Shown here piece by piece: positions 34,501 through 47,589 of a stretch of 64,000 bases of DNA (positions are counted from its first letter, which is position 1; each line of letters begins with the position of its first letter). The stretch spans positions 29,087,146 through 29,151,145 of the forward strand of contig NC_052399.1 of the NCBI RefSeq assembly GCF_009389715.1. The letters run 5' to 3'. This DNA comes from Phoenix dactylifera (Eukaryota > Streptophyta > Magnoliopsida > Arecales > Arecaceae). A model generated the notes under the pieces. The model searched no databases. It worked only from the letters and a program-made list of their open reading frames with translations, and was not told the DNA's origin. The position numbers were made by a program, and so were the translations under genes.

Positions 34501-37500
34501 TTCATGTATTGCTGGATTGATGTGATTGATTGCTGGTAAGTAAAAAGAATATATTTTTCTCCTGGTTTTCGACCCATTATATAATGATTTGGGAACTCAC
34601 CCATCTCGTAGTTACATCTACATTACAGCAATTAATGCCGGTGACTTTTATGGTGGTAAAAGTGGGAAATTTTGATTTGTGTTGTGAAGTTGGTGGTGAT
34701 CCTTTATGGCTTCCTCGGTCGCTATATTTATTTATTTATTGCTAGTAATTCTTGTAGTGGTGAATTATCCCATGCCATTTTTGGTGTTTTTCAATGTAAT
34801 TTTTGATTGTAACTTTGATTTCTTTTGTCTATTTTGATGCCCTCTTGTTGTGAAGGTTGTTTAGGATCCAGTGGCTGTAAAGATGTAAACGATGATGTCA
34901 TTCTGTAGGTGTATCTACCTGTTGCTTATTGTTTTATGTGCTTCAGATATATTTGTAGGGGTGTGCTGAGCTTCAATTAGCTATTTCTTATGTGCTCTGA
35001 GTATGTTATGGGGAGAATACACTTATTTGTGCTCTTAAATGTTGTTTTATTTGATATGATTGTGGGGGAACAAGTCATAAATGTCTAAAATGATGCACCA
35101 GGGGAAAAGAGGTTACTGGAAATAATTCAAGTTAAGTTTCTTTATAATTTTAAATGGATGGAAACTGCACATTTTGCTGAAGCCTGTGAAACAAGAAAGA
35201 AAGTTAGGTCTTTCATGTTCAATTGTTATAATTGCTTAACCTGAGTTATATTTGCCGATCTATATCGATAGTCAGATGCATAGTTTAAGCAATCCATATA
35301 CATAGATTAGCCTTCGTAAAGTGAAAATCTGTTCGATTAACCATGTCCTTTCAAGGTATAGAGAGAACAAAATGGACACTCGATCTTGTTTTACACATCT
35401 TAAAACACATTCAAACCAAAATTCAACTGATTTGGGTGGTTTTAAACCATAATGTAAACAAGTATGGCATCGTACAATTAGAGGTTCCTGTTTTGTATCC
35501 GCTTGATGCTTAAACTAGAGACTTGGAAAGCATATATAATTTTTTGTTTGTGGGGAACATTGACATCATAGATCATGATCAGCAGTGTTCACTTTCATTT
35601 CTAAAGAGATTCCAGAAGCATTCTAGCATTACTCTCTCTCTCTCTCTCTCTCTCCCTCTCTCTCTCTCTCTCACACACACACAACAAACACACACCCTCC
35701 AAATATTTGGATTATGGAAAATTAAGGCCATTATAGCATAAATGTTAGTTTAATTATATCATAGTTTCTTTTCAGAATATTGTTGGCAATATTATGGAAA
35801 GAGTTGGATGAATGGAAATGGTTCCTATTGAGTGTTATTTGATGATAGCATGCCAACAACACGAATATAAATTCTATAAGAATCTAGTGAGTAACAGAGT
35901 TATTGACTAGTAGCAGAATAGTGGTTGAAGCAGCAGAATTGAACAAGATAATTTGATCACATGTAGTTAGAGCCAGAGATAAGCTTGGCGAGGACGGAAT
36001 GGGTCGCACTTGAAGTCAAAATATCTAAATGGAACTGGAAACAAAGAGCTTGGAGATGCTCAGCATGGCAAAGGATATGAATTGTAGGACAAGTAATACC
36101 AATATGCTTGGAAAAAAAAAAAGAAAACCTGTGTATGTGTTTATATACATCTTCTGATGGGTTGAAATATTCTTCCATTTTGGATGGTTAGCAATCTGTG
36201 GAATAATTGCTTTCTTGCTTTATTCAATGCACAGCGTTCTAGTTATGTGAAGCTGGAAAGATTTAACCCTCAGCCACCACCACCACCACTACACTCCAAA
36301 ACACACACACAGGAAAAAAAGAAGAAAGAAAAAAAAGAAAAAACCATTTTCCCCTCCAATTTATCATTCCATGGAGATTCATGAAATGATCAAAATGGAG
36401 GGAAAAAATCATCTCAAAAGGAGGAGGAAAAAAAAGGAGAGAGGAGACAGATGCACAAGCTCAACAGAACACAAGAAAATTAGCACATAGCTAGCGGCAC
36501 TCTGAAAGAGGAAACTGAGCATCCATCAATGCCAACACCTGCAAAGCGGACCCAAACCCAGAACATCCAAACTCTGAGACAGGATGCATGAAGTAATCGA
36601 AGGTGAATTGTTACTGAACTTACTGTGGATGCTCAAGTTTCTTGGTTTTGCTAAAATATGCAAAATAATTTATGCTTGGAGACTTATTGCTCAGACAAAA
36701 TGCAAGCTATGTCAATCGACAAATTCTAAATAATGTCTTTCCAAGCACAGTTGTTACAACCCATTAACTGCTCGGTAGTTGTTGCAACCATTCTTCGCAC
36801 TATTGTACTTACCCTATATGCATGCTTGTTGCAGGACTCCCATAAGGTCATCAATCGAGGCTTCTAAGTATGTAGTTACGTACTCTCCTTTGCATAGACA
36901 TATCTATAAAAAGCTGAGAGAGGTCTACTCTCTACATGTTCCAATTCTGCTACTTAAAATGCAGTTTTTGTCACTTTGGGGGTATTTTCATGGATCTTAA
37001 AGAAATCATTTGCTTATCAGCCTGCTGCAGTACTTTTTGTAATGAAAAATCAGTTATAATGAAATTTCATTTGAGTTCAAAGATTCAATGGCACTTTCTA
37101 CAGGTTTCATGCCAGAATTCCAGGTTACAGGGATATTCTTATGTACATTGGGTTATGTTAAATATAGTGTCAGGCTAATGCTGCCGGATTTTTTTTTTTT
37201 TTTTTGCAGACTATGTATCTAGCTGAGGAGGTTGATTTGGGTAATTTAGTGCTTACTGTTTTGGATGAGATTCTTTCCTCCACTGCTTCTTCTTAAGAGT
37301 ATCAATATTCCCTATCTTGATTATCAAACACTTGGTTTGGAACCATTTAGCCTCTTTTTCTCGCATCAGTTCCTCTCCTTGATTAACAATATAACTAATG
37401 TGCTAAGTGTGTATCATCTAACTGTGTACTATGTATTGACAATATCATGTTCTAGAAATTATGTATCAATTTACCTAGATGTGTATATTAACTTGCTAAA

Positions 37501-38562
37501 TAACTAATTTGCTTGGTATATATATTACTTGGTTATGTAGTATGTATGGTTTATTTTTTTATTTTTTTAATCACAGAATCGATGATTTCGTTAGTAGAAG
37601 AATCTATAACTTTTAGATTTCTTTTTAAGATGCATACTAAAAAAATATACAAAATAGGAAGCTTGTCTATTTTTTTTCTTCTAGTGCTCGCCCCATATGA
37701 TTTTTGTTCGTTATTAAGATACGAAGTTGTCCAGAAAAGCACAATATTCTCTCTCCTTTGCATTAGTTTCTCCTGAAATTCTAAATTATTTAGCTACATA
37801 TGAATTATTCCTCGGACATTAGACACCAACATAATGAAGAGGTAATGGGGTTGATGGATCAAAAAGATAAAAGAAGAAACAAAGTGGTCTAAAATAATGG
37901 CAGCAATAAATGATCCAAAGACATTAATTTGGACATATCCAAAGACATAAATATAAATATTTAACCTTGGATGGGGAATCTGTGGGCAGCTTGAATTGTA
38001 GATCCTAGGATACAGATTTATCAACTGATAGTGTTATATCATATTTTTATTAATAAGTAAAATAAATATGGCAAACCATGAAAAGTTGGATAGCACTCTA
38101 GTATGATTCAATTTTTACCATTTTAGAATGATGTGTGCTAACAATTGTTTGTTTTTTAAGAATTTACGAAGTTCTTTGTGGTAATTATTTCATATAATCA
38201 TCAATTGCAGAATGAACTCTCTTATATATCGACTAAAATTTTGCTAGAAAATATGATTATAACTTTGTTTTCTTGTTACTGTCTTTTACCTTAGATTATT
38301 TCACAGAAGAATCATGTAATTTTTTGTAACTTTAGCCCAGACAAGTATGTTGAATGTGCCCTCTTCCACCCATCCATCTTTTATTTCTACCATCTGACAC
38401 ATCAGCTAAGAAGCTGTAGTGCTGTCCAAAGCCTGATAGCTAATCCTTGCCCCTCAAGTCGGATCATCACCCGCCTACAGTTGATCGTTCAATCTAGACC
38501 GTTCATCATATGGAAACTTTTTGTAGCGGCTAAACGGTTTCCTCGATAGTTGTTAAAATGAT
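34501..38562. other. Intergenic DNA, no gene recognised
   Basis: AT-rich with short unsupported frames. Contains the compound (CT)n(CA)n microsatellite at 35631-35682 and a long T run before a splice-acceptor-like TTTTGCAG at about 37185-37210, but no exon after it resembles a known protein. Confidence 0.4.
35631..35682. repeat. (CT)n(CA)n compound microsatellite
   Basis: About 20 CT units with one interruption, followed by about 5 CA units. Confidence 0.9.
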
Positions 38563-38992
38563 GTTTTTTTTATTAATACCCTTCTTAAAATTCAAATTTA
38601 TATAAATATTTTTTAAAAATATATATTTATTTCTATATTTTTATAAAATACTGTTTTTGCACAAATATCTCTAATACAACAGTTCTTTTAATACTATTAA
38701 TAAAAATCATATTTATTTTAATTAAAAACAAAACAAAAATTTGAAATTATTTTTTTGTCTTTCATCGCGATTGTCTTATAAATATTTTTTTTTGCACATC
38801 TACTCATTAAGGTATTTTAGTCATTTTAATTTAAAATCGTTAATTTTTTAACGACATTAGATAGTGTGGTACATAAAAAAAAAGGGGTAAAATAGTAAAA
38901 ACAAGTATTTTAAGAGCATGTATATGCAAATATCAATTTTTAAAAAATATTTATGTAAAATTTGATACGTAGAAGGATATTTTTGCAAAAAA
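38563..38992 (-). mobile_element. Long-TIR AT-rich MITE, copy 1 (upstream of NRX1)
   Basis: The ends are inverted repeats that can be followed inward for about 60-100 bp (left AATACCCTTCTTAAAATTCA; right reversed AATATCCTTCTACGTATCA, then TAAATATTTTTTAAAAAT in both). The core read on the minus strand contains TTTTAAATTAAAATGACTAA and a GACAATCGCGATG word shared with copies 2 and 3. It is non-coding and lies 390 bp before the NRX1 start codon. Confidence 0.8.
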
Positions 38993-39381
38993 TATATATT
39001 TAAATACAGGAGTATCCCGTCACCTTTTCAACTCTTCCACGCCGACCATATCCTCCATGCACGGACGAAATTACCGTGAACTCCCTACCACTTCCGTCTA
39101 GTTACGACGGGAGCCGTCGTGTCCTTTTTGTAATAAACCCCTCGAACCAAGGCCGACCCCCTTCCCCTTCGCACCGCCCTCGCTCCGGAGTCCCCAGATA
39201 CGCCTGGTGTTTTCTTAACAGCAAAGCAAAGAATAATCAGAAGAAACTTAACGGACGAACAAACGCCGAATCTCCTCCGTCAATAAAACGAAGCCCCCCC
39301 CTCCCCTGCGGCTTCTCAGCCACTCTGTCCGAAACCCAGCGAACCAGGGAGGGAGATAAAGAGTGAGTCGCCGGCAGAGAC

Positions 39382-42300
39382 ATGGCGGAAGCCGAAGGAG
39401 CCGCTAACGGCGGGAACGCGCACGATCTGAAATCGCTCCTCTCCGCCGAGGGGAGGGACTTCCTCGTCCGCAACAACGGCGATCAGGTGCCGATCTTTTC
39501 CCGACTGTCCCCGGTTTCTTTTTTATAAACCTATGACCTCTAAAACTACCTCGATTTTTGGGAAATCATCGGCGTTAGTCTTACTACTCTTAGTTAAATA
39601 ACGGTTATTATAACGGGAGAGCTCTTCCAGACACCGTACTGGTCTTTACAGCGGCGTTATATTAAAAACATATCTGTCGCTCCAATCTCTAAGTTAAATA
39701 ACAGTTCTTTTGTTTCTTTTTCCAGTTTGATTATCAAATTTCGGTTATGTTTAAATTTTTCTTTTTCTTTATTTTGTAGCTTAAATAGTATATAGTGGCT
39801 TACAGTAGCAAAGTCGTGCCATTATGAAAATTTTATATTTTAAGTAATATTATATATATATATATTGGTACATCGATATTTAAGTACAGCTCAAAAGTAT
39901 CAGACAATAAATGCATGAGAGGCAAAATAGAAGCGTGGGTCTTCCAGATGAGTTGATCAAAATTTTATTGATTTGTGATGCTTTTGTAACGCTCGTGATG
40001 CCTCACCATCATTTTTTTTTTATCAAAACGTTACAAACGGATTAGTTGGTAATGAGTCATATGTCTATGGGATATCAATAGAATCTTGCTTCTCCTTTTG
40101 ATGGAGCCTCGTAATGAAGGAAGAAAGTATTCTGATACAAAGCTAAATTGAATTAAAAATCAGTTTGACAGAAAGTTGAACTTTAATTCCTAACTATTAG
40201 CCGGGTGCAATCTTCTCCTCATCATATTGTCTGTTGTTTTATCTATTTTTTCTTGCTGGCTGTTACTTATTCTATTCCTTTTGCATTGTGCATTCCATTC
40301 TTGTCTCTCTCACATATTTAATAAATTGAGCGGCTCAGCCTCCCCTCCCTTCAAAAAAAAAAAAAAATCCTGGATGTCATTAATTGTTCTCCGCTTGTAT
40401 GCCCAGGAGAGGCTTACTGTAATGTTAGTTATTATTTTTTACAAAAAAAGCTTTATGTTTCTGATCTCCCAATATATCAACTCTCTTCATTTCAATGGTT
40501 GTTGATGGATTAAAGAACAGTGCTAGTCTGAAGAATGGATAACATCTTTAAACTTGAAACACTCCAGGTGAAGATCAGCAATTTAGATGGTAAAGTCACT
40601 GGTCTTTACTTCTCAGCCTCATGGTGTGGCCCCTGCCACCGGTTCACTCCGAAGCTGGTCGAAGCCTACAATGAGATATCATCGAGGGTCGGCGATTTTG
40701 AGGTCATCTTCATATCGGGCGATGAGGATGAAGAGTCATTTAACAACTACTTCTCTGAGATGCCATGGCTCGCCATTCCTTTCTCAGACTCTGAGACCCG
40801 AGACCGCCTCAACGAGCTGTTTGATGTTAGCGGAATACCCCACCTTGTGGTCCTTGACAAGAGTGGCAAGGTTCTCACCGATGAGGCTGTGCGGGCGGTG
40901 AGAGACTATGGCTCCGAGGGGTACCCGTTCACGCCTGAGAGGATTGCGAAGATGAAAGAGGAGGAGGAGGCTGCGAAGAAGAACCAAACTCTTCGAAGCG
41001 TGCTGGTTTCCTCCTCTCGTGACTTTGTGATATCAAACAGTGGAAATAAGGTACCTGTGGCAGAACTTGAAGGAAAGATTGTGGGTCTGTACTTCGCGCT
41101 GAGTTCTTTTGCGCCATGCATTGAGTTTACCCGAGTGCTCTCAGATATGTATGGCAAGCTGAAGGAAAAGGGGGAGAGTTTTGAGGTTGTGCTGGTATCC
41201 TTAGATGATGAAGATTCATCTTTCGAGCAAAGCTTCGCCAGCATGCCATGGCTTGCAATCCCCATCAACGACAAGAGTTCCGAAAAGCTCGCCCGCTACT
41301 TTGAGCTCGAGACCATCCCAACACTTGTTGTGATTGGCTCGGATGGGAAGACTCTGAATGCCAATGCTGCCGAACTTGTGGAGGACTATGGGGTTGAGGC
41401 ATACCCATTCTCTCCAGAGAAGTTGCAGGAGCTCGCAGAGAAGGAGAAGGCGAAGATGGAAGCACAGACGCTGGAGTCGCTTCTTGTTTCTGGGGAGCGG
41501 GATTATGTCATTGGAAAGGGCAATGTGAAGGTAAGGATTCCATCCAGTTCAGTATACTGCTTTGCTTGCTTGGTTCGTTGCGAGGATTCTGTCCATGTCT
41601 GTTTAGTGCTTGCTTAGCTTATCTTCATCTCGAGCTTATTGAGTTCATTGGCTTTTAATGCATGCTGCACCATGTAAAACCTTTACTTTTAGGCATTCTT
41701 ATTATGACACACGTTTGAGCATGATTTAAGTCCACTTATTTCAATCCAGGTATAAGACTGCCTTATGAGTTCATCAGTGGTAACAGTGTGGCATTCAATG
41801 GGAAATATTTTAGTACAAGCTTAAATCAAACTCATGCATTATAAAATAGAAATCGTTCCTTGTACCTGGAGAATGATTTTGTTTGAATTAAGTGGGTAAA
41901 AAATATATATATGCTCTGTTCAGCACATGACATTGGATTATGAAGGTGGCAGCATGGACTGTTTCCCACAAAAATATCACCTACTTTTGGTGATAGGATC
42001 TCAAAAGCATGCATATTATCTATATAATCAGCAACATGTTTAAATGTTTCTATTTACAGAGCAAACATTTCAAAAATCGAGTTCAGGCTTCTCATCAGCC
42101 TTACTTCAATGGTGGTACTTACATTACTCTTTGGGTGTCAGTGGTTAAGAAAGAAAAAGCTTGGATGCAAAACATCTCCTTGGATAGATAAGAAGGATTA
42201 AACAACAACATGAATCAACGTATGTATTTTTACCTATTCTTGTGCAGATAAATGGTTGCATGGAATCCTTAAAGCAATTTGAAGCATGGTATAGAGACAA

Positions 42301-43115
42301 GTTAATAAATGTTTATCTTTAACCGAACAATTCTCCAAATTACTCTTGGAACATGTCTCTATATATGCAGCAAGTTTACAAACTTACCTCTTGTCTCCTT
42401 CCTCTTGGATTAGGTTCCCATATCTGAACTTGTTGGGAAGAATATCCTTCTCTACTTCTCAGCGCACTGGTGCCCTCCGTGTCGTGCATTTCTGCCCAAG
42501 CTAATCGATGCATACCACAAGATCAAGGAGAAGGACAGTGCCTTCGAAGTGATCTTTGTCTCAAGTGATCAGGACCAGAGCTCCTTTGATGACTTCTTTT
42601 CTAGCATGCCATGGTTAGCCCTTCCCTTTGGAGACGAGAGGAAGAAGTCTTTGAGCCGCACGTTTAAGATCTATGGCATCCCATCCCTTGTTGCCATCGG
42701 CCCAACTGGAAAAACAATCACCAAGGAAGCAAGAGAGCTCGTGATGGTCCATGGAGCTGATGCTTACCCCTTCACCGAGGAGCGATTGAAGCAGCTTGAG
42801 ACAGAGAGTGAGGAAATGGCAAAGGGATGGCCGGAGAAAGTGAAGCATGAGCTCCATGAGGAGCACGAGCTTGTGAAGACCCGCCGTTTGGGGTATATCT
42901 GTGACCGGTGCAAGGAGGAAGGCAAAGGGTGGTCTTTCTTTTGCGAGGAGTGTGACTTTGATATGCACCCCAAGTGTGCATTGGAGGAGGAGGAGGATAA
43001 AAAGATGAATGATATCGATGAGGGTGGTTTACTTGGTGAGGACCCTCAAGACAGCCAAGGGGAGGGTGGCAAGGAGGGGTATGTGTGCGAGGGGGGTGTC
43101 TGCTATAAAGCTTGA
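39382..43115 (+). CDS. NRX1: Nucleoredoxin 1, three thioredoxin domains plus DC1 finger
   Basis: Cytosolic/nuclear thiol-disulfide oxidoreductase of the plant nucleoredoxin family. Exons 39382-39486, 40568-41530 and 42414-43115 are all phase 0 and GT-AG, giving 589 residues. Thioredoxin domain 1 has WCGPC (54-58) and domain 3 has WCPPC (375-379). The middle domain keeps the fold ([15 protein letters not shown], about 210-222) but lacks the CxxC pair. All three domains carry the PWLA(I/L)P motif. A C1/DC1-type zinc finger closes the protein ([16 protein letters not shown], about 513-545). Length and order match plant NRX1. The start is [11 protein letters not shown], the first ATG in a GC-rich leader; the family start is variable. 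A MITE sits upstream. Confidence 0.95.
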
Positions 43116-44599
43116 GGTCTTCTATCACTGGTTTTCAGACAATTATATGTTACCTTAAGTCCTAAACTGCTTCTGATAACTCATGATGCTTGTTTAGAAT
43201 TTTAAATTCCTGTCTTGTAATCTGAAATGGAAATGAATAGGCTTGTCCTCTGATTACAAATCTTATGATAGAATTCATAGAACTTCAATGGTTCCTGCTC
43301 TTTCACAGTTTTTAAGCAGTTTTAGTATATATAACTGTGGTTGTTTATCAGGCTGTTAAAAAATGATTTTGTTTACTAAACCATGTATGTCTGAGTTTGT
43401 CAAAACAGTTATATACAAGATGTTATGCTGATTGTAAAGAGTATATATTTTACCTCATAAACAAATATATAGAAGGTGCCAAATGACACCTCAAAGGACA
43501 GGATTGTGGCATAAAGGTTTTGACCAAAAAAAAAAAAAAAAAAATATTAGAAGATTTTTTTATAAAAAAAACTAATAAGGGCAACATACTGACTCTTTTT
43601 CAAATAGAAATTGGTGATTTTCCGGAATGCCTACATTGTATTGAGTGTAGATGTTCGAATACTATCTTATCTAACGAATTGAAAGAAAAATTAACTAATA
43701 GTATTTCAATTTTAATTTTCTAATTAGAGCATCATTACTTACACATGATTAGTCACCTGATAAAGAATGATGACATTTTGTTTCAAAAGCTAAGGTAGGC
43801 TAATATTTGAGACGGCAGCAAAATAGATGTTTGAGGGAGCAAATTTGCTATATCTATTTTCTTAGATACTTTGGTAAGTTGTCAAAATCCAACATGGCAT
43901 CCGAGTGGCACAACCTAGATATGGGCGGACCCATTGACTCGCTGCTAAGGTGTCCCATTGCAACGAGCAACATGGAGATCTAAATTGAAATCCCCATCAA
44001 AAGTAGGGATATTAACTCTGCAATAGAAAACAATTAGGGGTATTAACAAGGTGACATGGCTACCAAATGAGACGAAGGATGATTGATTCAAGCTTAATCT
44101 AGATGTTTTATTCAGCTAAGCTCAAGATCAGGTCGATTAATATCAAGCAGACCTCAAGCTCCCAACAAATTGCTTGTTTGAGGAATTGCAGAGACAATGA
44201 GATTTTACTAAGCTTTCACATATGTAGTCCGAGATAATCTTGCTCGGTATATTTTCTTAACAACTAGAACATTTAGCAGCATGTTTAACAATGCACCCCT
44301 TAAATTAGCATCTGATTGCCAAGAAACAATTTTATATAAAATATAATATACTTAATAAATAAATATGAAAATAATTATAATACTAATTAAAAATATTGTT
44401 TTTGCTTATATACATTCGTATACCGACTTTAACCAAGCTGAATTAAGCTAGCCAAATATCAAGCTTGGGTCATTAATTAATTGAACTAACTTGTTTGTTT
44501 TGACAATTCTAATTATAAAAAGGGTGCATTTCCTCAACTCTCCTTCTGATTTTCATGATACATTGCATCATTTTTTTTTTTTAAGACAAAGAATAAAAG
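43116..44599. other. NRX1 3' region and AT-rich intergenic DNA
   Basis: The likely NRX1 3' UTR occupies the first 200-300 bases. A long A run lies at about 43528-43545. Nothing else recognised. Confidence 0.4.
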
Positions 44600-45050
44600 A
44601 ATTTTTTTTTATATGAATACCCTCCTAAATATCAATTTTGCATAAATATTCTCTCAAAATTAATATTTACATGTATACCCTCGTAAAACACTTGTTTTGC
44701 TATTCTATCTTTTTTTATCCATGTTTTTACATATGTACCCACGCCATCTAACGTTGTTAAAAAATTAATAGTTTTAAATTAAAATGACTAAAATACTCTT
44801 AATGGATAGATATACAAAAAGAAACATTTATAAGACAATCGCGATGGAAGACAAAAAAAGTAATTTCAAAATTTTATTTTATTTTTAATTAAAATAAATA
44901 TGGTTGTTATTAATGGTGTTAGAAGAACCATTATATTAGGAGCATTTATGCAAAAATTTATGAGGTACAAAAATAAATATAAATTTTAAGAAGATATTTA
45001 TGTAAATTTAAATTTTTGGACGGGTATTTATGTAAGAATCTTTAAAAAAA
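44600..45050 (+). mobile_element. Long-TIR AT-rich MITE, copy 2 (upstream of PP1)
   Basis: The left end ATATGAATACCCTCCTAAA and reversed right end ACATAAATACCCGTCCAAA begin inverted repeats extending about 100 bp (both continue with GCATAAATAT/ACATAAATAT and then TAAAATT or close variants). The core has TTTTAAATTAAAATGACTAA and ACAATCGCGATG, as in copy 1 but in the opposite orientation. It ends 307 bp before the PP1 start codon and is followed by a (GA)n tract. Confidence 0.82.
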
Positions 45051-45356
45051 CAAAAGAGAGGAGAGAGAGGGAGAGAGAGAGAGAGAGTTGCCTTTGGGGC
45101 CCAAGTCATGCGGAGGCCATGGTCGGTAACGGGCCTCCCCTAGAAGCTGACGTGGCACCGGCGCATGAGGCGGAGAGATCCTCCCCCTTCTCCATTTCAG
45201 ACCGCTTGACCCCCTCAATCTCCGGTTTCCATTTCTCTCCGTCATTTCTCTTCTCTCCGTTAAGCGATCTCCAGTGATCTCGTGCGGATAACCATCGAAA
45301 AGTTCTCATCTTTTTCCCCCCTCTTTTGTCTTGCAATTCTTCCATAGACGAAAATA

Positions 45357-47589
45357 ATGGAAGGAAGTGCTTTGGATGATTTGATCGAGAGGTTACTCGA
45401 AGGGAAGAAGAGCAAGGGGAGTGGCAAGAAGATTCAGCTCAGCGAGGCCGAGATTCGCAATGTCTGCGTTGCTGCGAAAGAAGTCTTCCTGAGCCAACCC
45501 GTCCTCCTCGAATTGGAGGCACCCATTAATGTCTGCGGTAATGCTCGCGACCTCACGCCCCCTGCACCATACTTGGCTTAGAAGCAAGAATTGCTAAATT
45601 ATGATATGTTTAAAATTTTGGCCACCTTTAATTTTAATGATTCTTTCATGTTTTTTGCTCTTCCAAAATTGATCATGAATTGCATTCTCAAAAAAAAAAA
45701 ACAGAAAAAGAAAAAGAAAACCATGAACACATGATGATAGGTTTGAACCATAAATAAAAACAAATTCTTAGATTAAGGAGTTGAACTTAGTTTAGGACTC
45801 ACACTTGTGCTCATGCTTTTAACCCCAGTTTCTTTTCATTGTGGCTCATAGATTTTTAGGGTTAATGCCAGAATGAATTGTTTAGGTTCAATTTTTTTGT
45901 CATTTATTTGTAATCTGCCTTCTTAGATTCGTTACAAATGAATTTAAATTTGTTCCTTCTTTCAATTTGTGCATGACTTTTATGGTTTGTTTTCGTTTAA
46001 AATTTCAGAAATTCAAAAATTTAATATGTTGATGATGATTTTAAGCTAAAGCCTAGAATCATAAAATGGAAAGAAAAATCTATGAAGTAAAATAAAAGAA
46101 GGGTTCTGCGAGGCATCGTTCCCTTGCTTCAACCCTATTCGGCTCCATTGAAGAGGTTGGGTTTTGTCCCAAGACTTTTGGAAAGATTTTTTTAAAAGCA
46201 TGTCTAATCTGAAGTGCAATACAATCAGGCTTGTCAGCTTGTCTGTAGGAACAAGAAATGTACTCTAATTTCTTGTGAGTTTATAACTGATTAAAATGTG
46301 TGATTATTTGTTTTCTATGCAACATTAAAATAAGGATGTGATTGATAAAAATTCAGCTAATTCAGTAGGTCATAGTGCTAAAATTACTATTGGGTTCAAT
46401 TTTCAGCATACTAGTAGTAACTGATGGCTTCATTAATATATTATAACCTCGACTTTCATGTCATGAATATTTCTTGCCTTTTCTCTCTCAGATTACCAAG
46501 TATTACTATACAATTTTTGGTAAAATGTACTGATATGCCATTTTTTTTTTCAGGTGATATCCATGGCCAATTCTCTGATCTGCTCCGACTTTTCGAGTAT
46601 GGTGGCTTTCCTCCACACTCTAACTACCTCTTCCTCGGTGACTATGTCGACCGAGGGAAACAGAGTATTGAGACCATCTGCCTCCTCCTCTCCTACAAGA
46701 TCAAATACCCTGACAACTTCTTCCTCCTTCGAGGAAACCATGAATGTGCTTCCATCAATCGGATTTATGGCTTCTACGATGAATGCAAGCGTCGTTTCAG
46801 TGTTAGGCTTTGGAAGCTCTTTACCGATTGCTTCAACTGCCTCCCGGTGGCCGCTGTCATCGACGATAAGATATTCTGCATGCATGGTGGGCTCTCACCA
46901 GAATTGCAGCACTTGGACCAGATAAGGCAGATTGAGAGGCCAGTGGACGTGCCAGACCAAGGATTGTTGTGCGACCTACTATGGTCGGACCCCGACCGAG
47001 AAATTAAAGGATGGGGAGAGAATGATCGAGGTGTTTCATATACTTTTGGGGCTGATAAGGTGTCTGAGTTCTTAAGGAAGCATGATCTTGATCTTATTTG
47101 TCGTGCACATCAAGTAAGTATGCCTAATCTACATTTTATCAAGCATTGATGTCAATTCTAGATCATCCAATCTCTAAATTTATAAGATAGCCATTTTGGC
47201 TGCCTAAGAAAGGGTTGGATGTTGGAAGACTTGTGGTGAAGGATAAAAAAAGGAGGATTGAAATGTTGTTTATTTAATTTTAAGCAAAAAAAAAACATTG
47301 TGGTATGTTTCATTATTATTTCCAGCAAAAGTTAAATAAGATGTTGGTTTCTTAGGTTTTCGTGACCTTTTAAGGCATGATAATCTAACAAACGGATTTA
47401 ACGAAACAGGTTGTGGAAGATGGCTATGAATTCTTTGCAGATAGGCAATTGGTGACCATATTTTCAGCCCCAAACTACTGTGGGGAATTCAATAATGCTG
47501 GCGCACTGATGAGTGTAGATGCGAGCTTGCTTTGCTCTTTTCAGATCCTCAAGCCTTACAGAGGGAAGGTAGGAGGGCAGCTGGATTAA
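45357..47589 (+). CDS. PP1: Serine/threonine protein phosphatase PP1 catalytic subunit, 3 exons
   Basis: Metal-dependent PPP-family phosphatase (type one, TOPP in plants). Exons 45357-45537, 46554-47113 and 47410-47589 give 306 residues. Metal and catalytic motifs are in place: GDIHGQ (61-66), GDYVDRG (89-95), RGNHE (120-124), then [23 protein letters not shown] across the exon 2/3 junction and [19 protein letters not shown]. The end is slightly unusual: after [11 protein letters not shown] the simplest reading continues VGGQLD and stops at 47589. However GGGAAG|GTAGGA is a possible donor, and a NAGNAG acceptor at about 47718-47726 would give a very short last exon instead. ATG 45357 ([17 protein letters not shown]) matches the family start. 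Intron 1 is about 1 kb. Confidence 0.95.

Noticed and set aside
37185-37270. Polypyrimidine tract and TTTTGCAG acceptor-like site
   Set aside because: No downstream exon with coding character follows, and acceptor-like sites are common in T-rich DNA.
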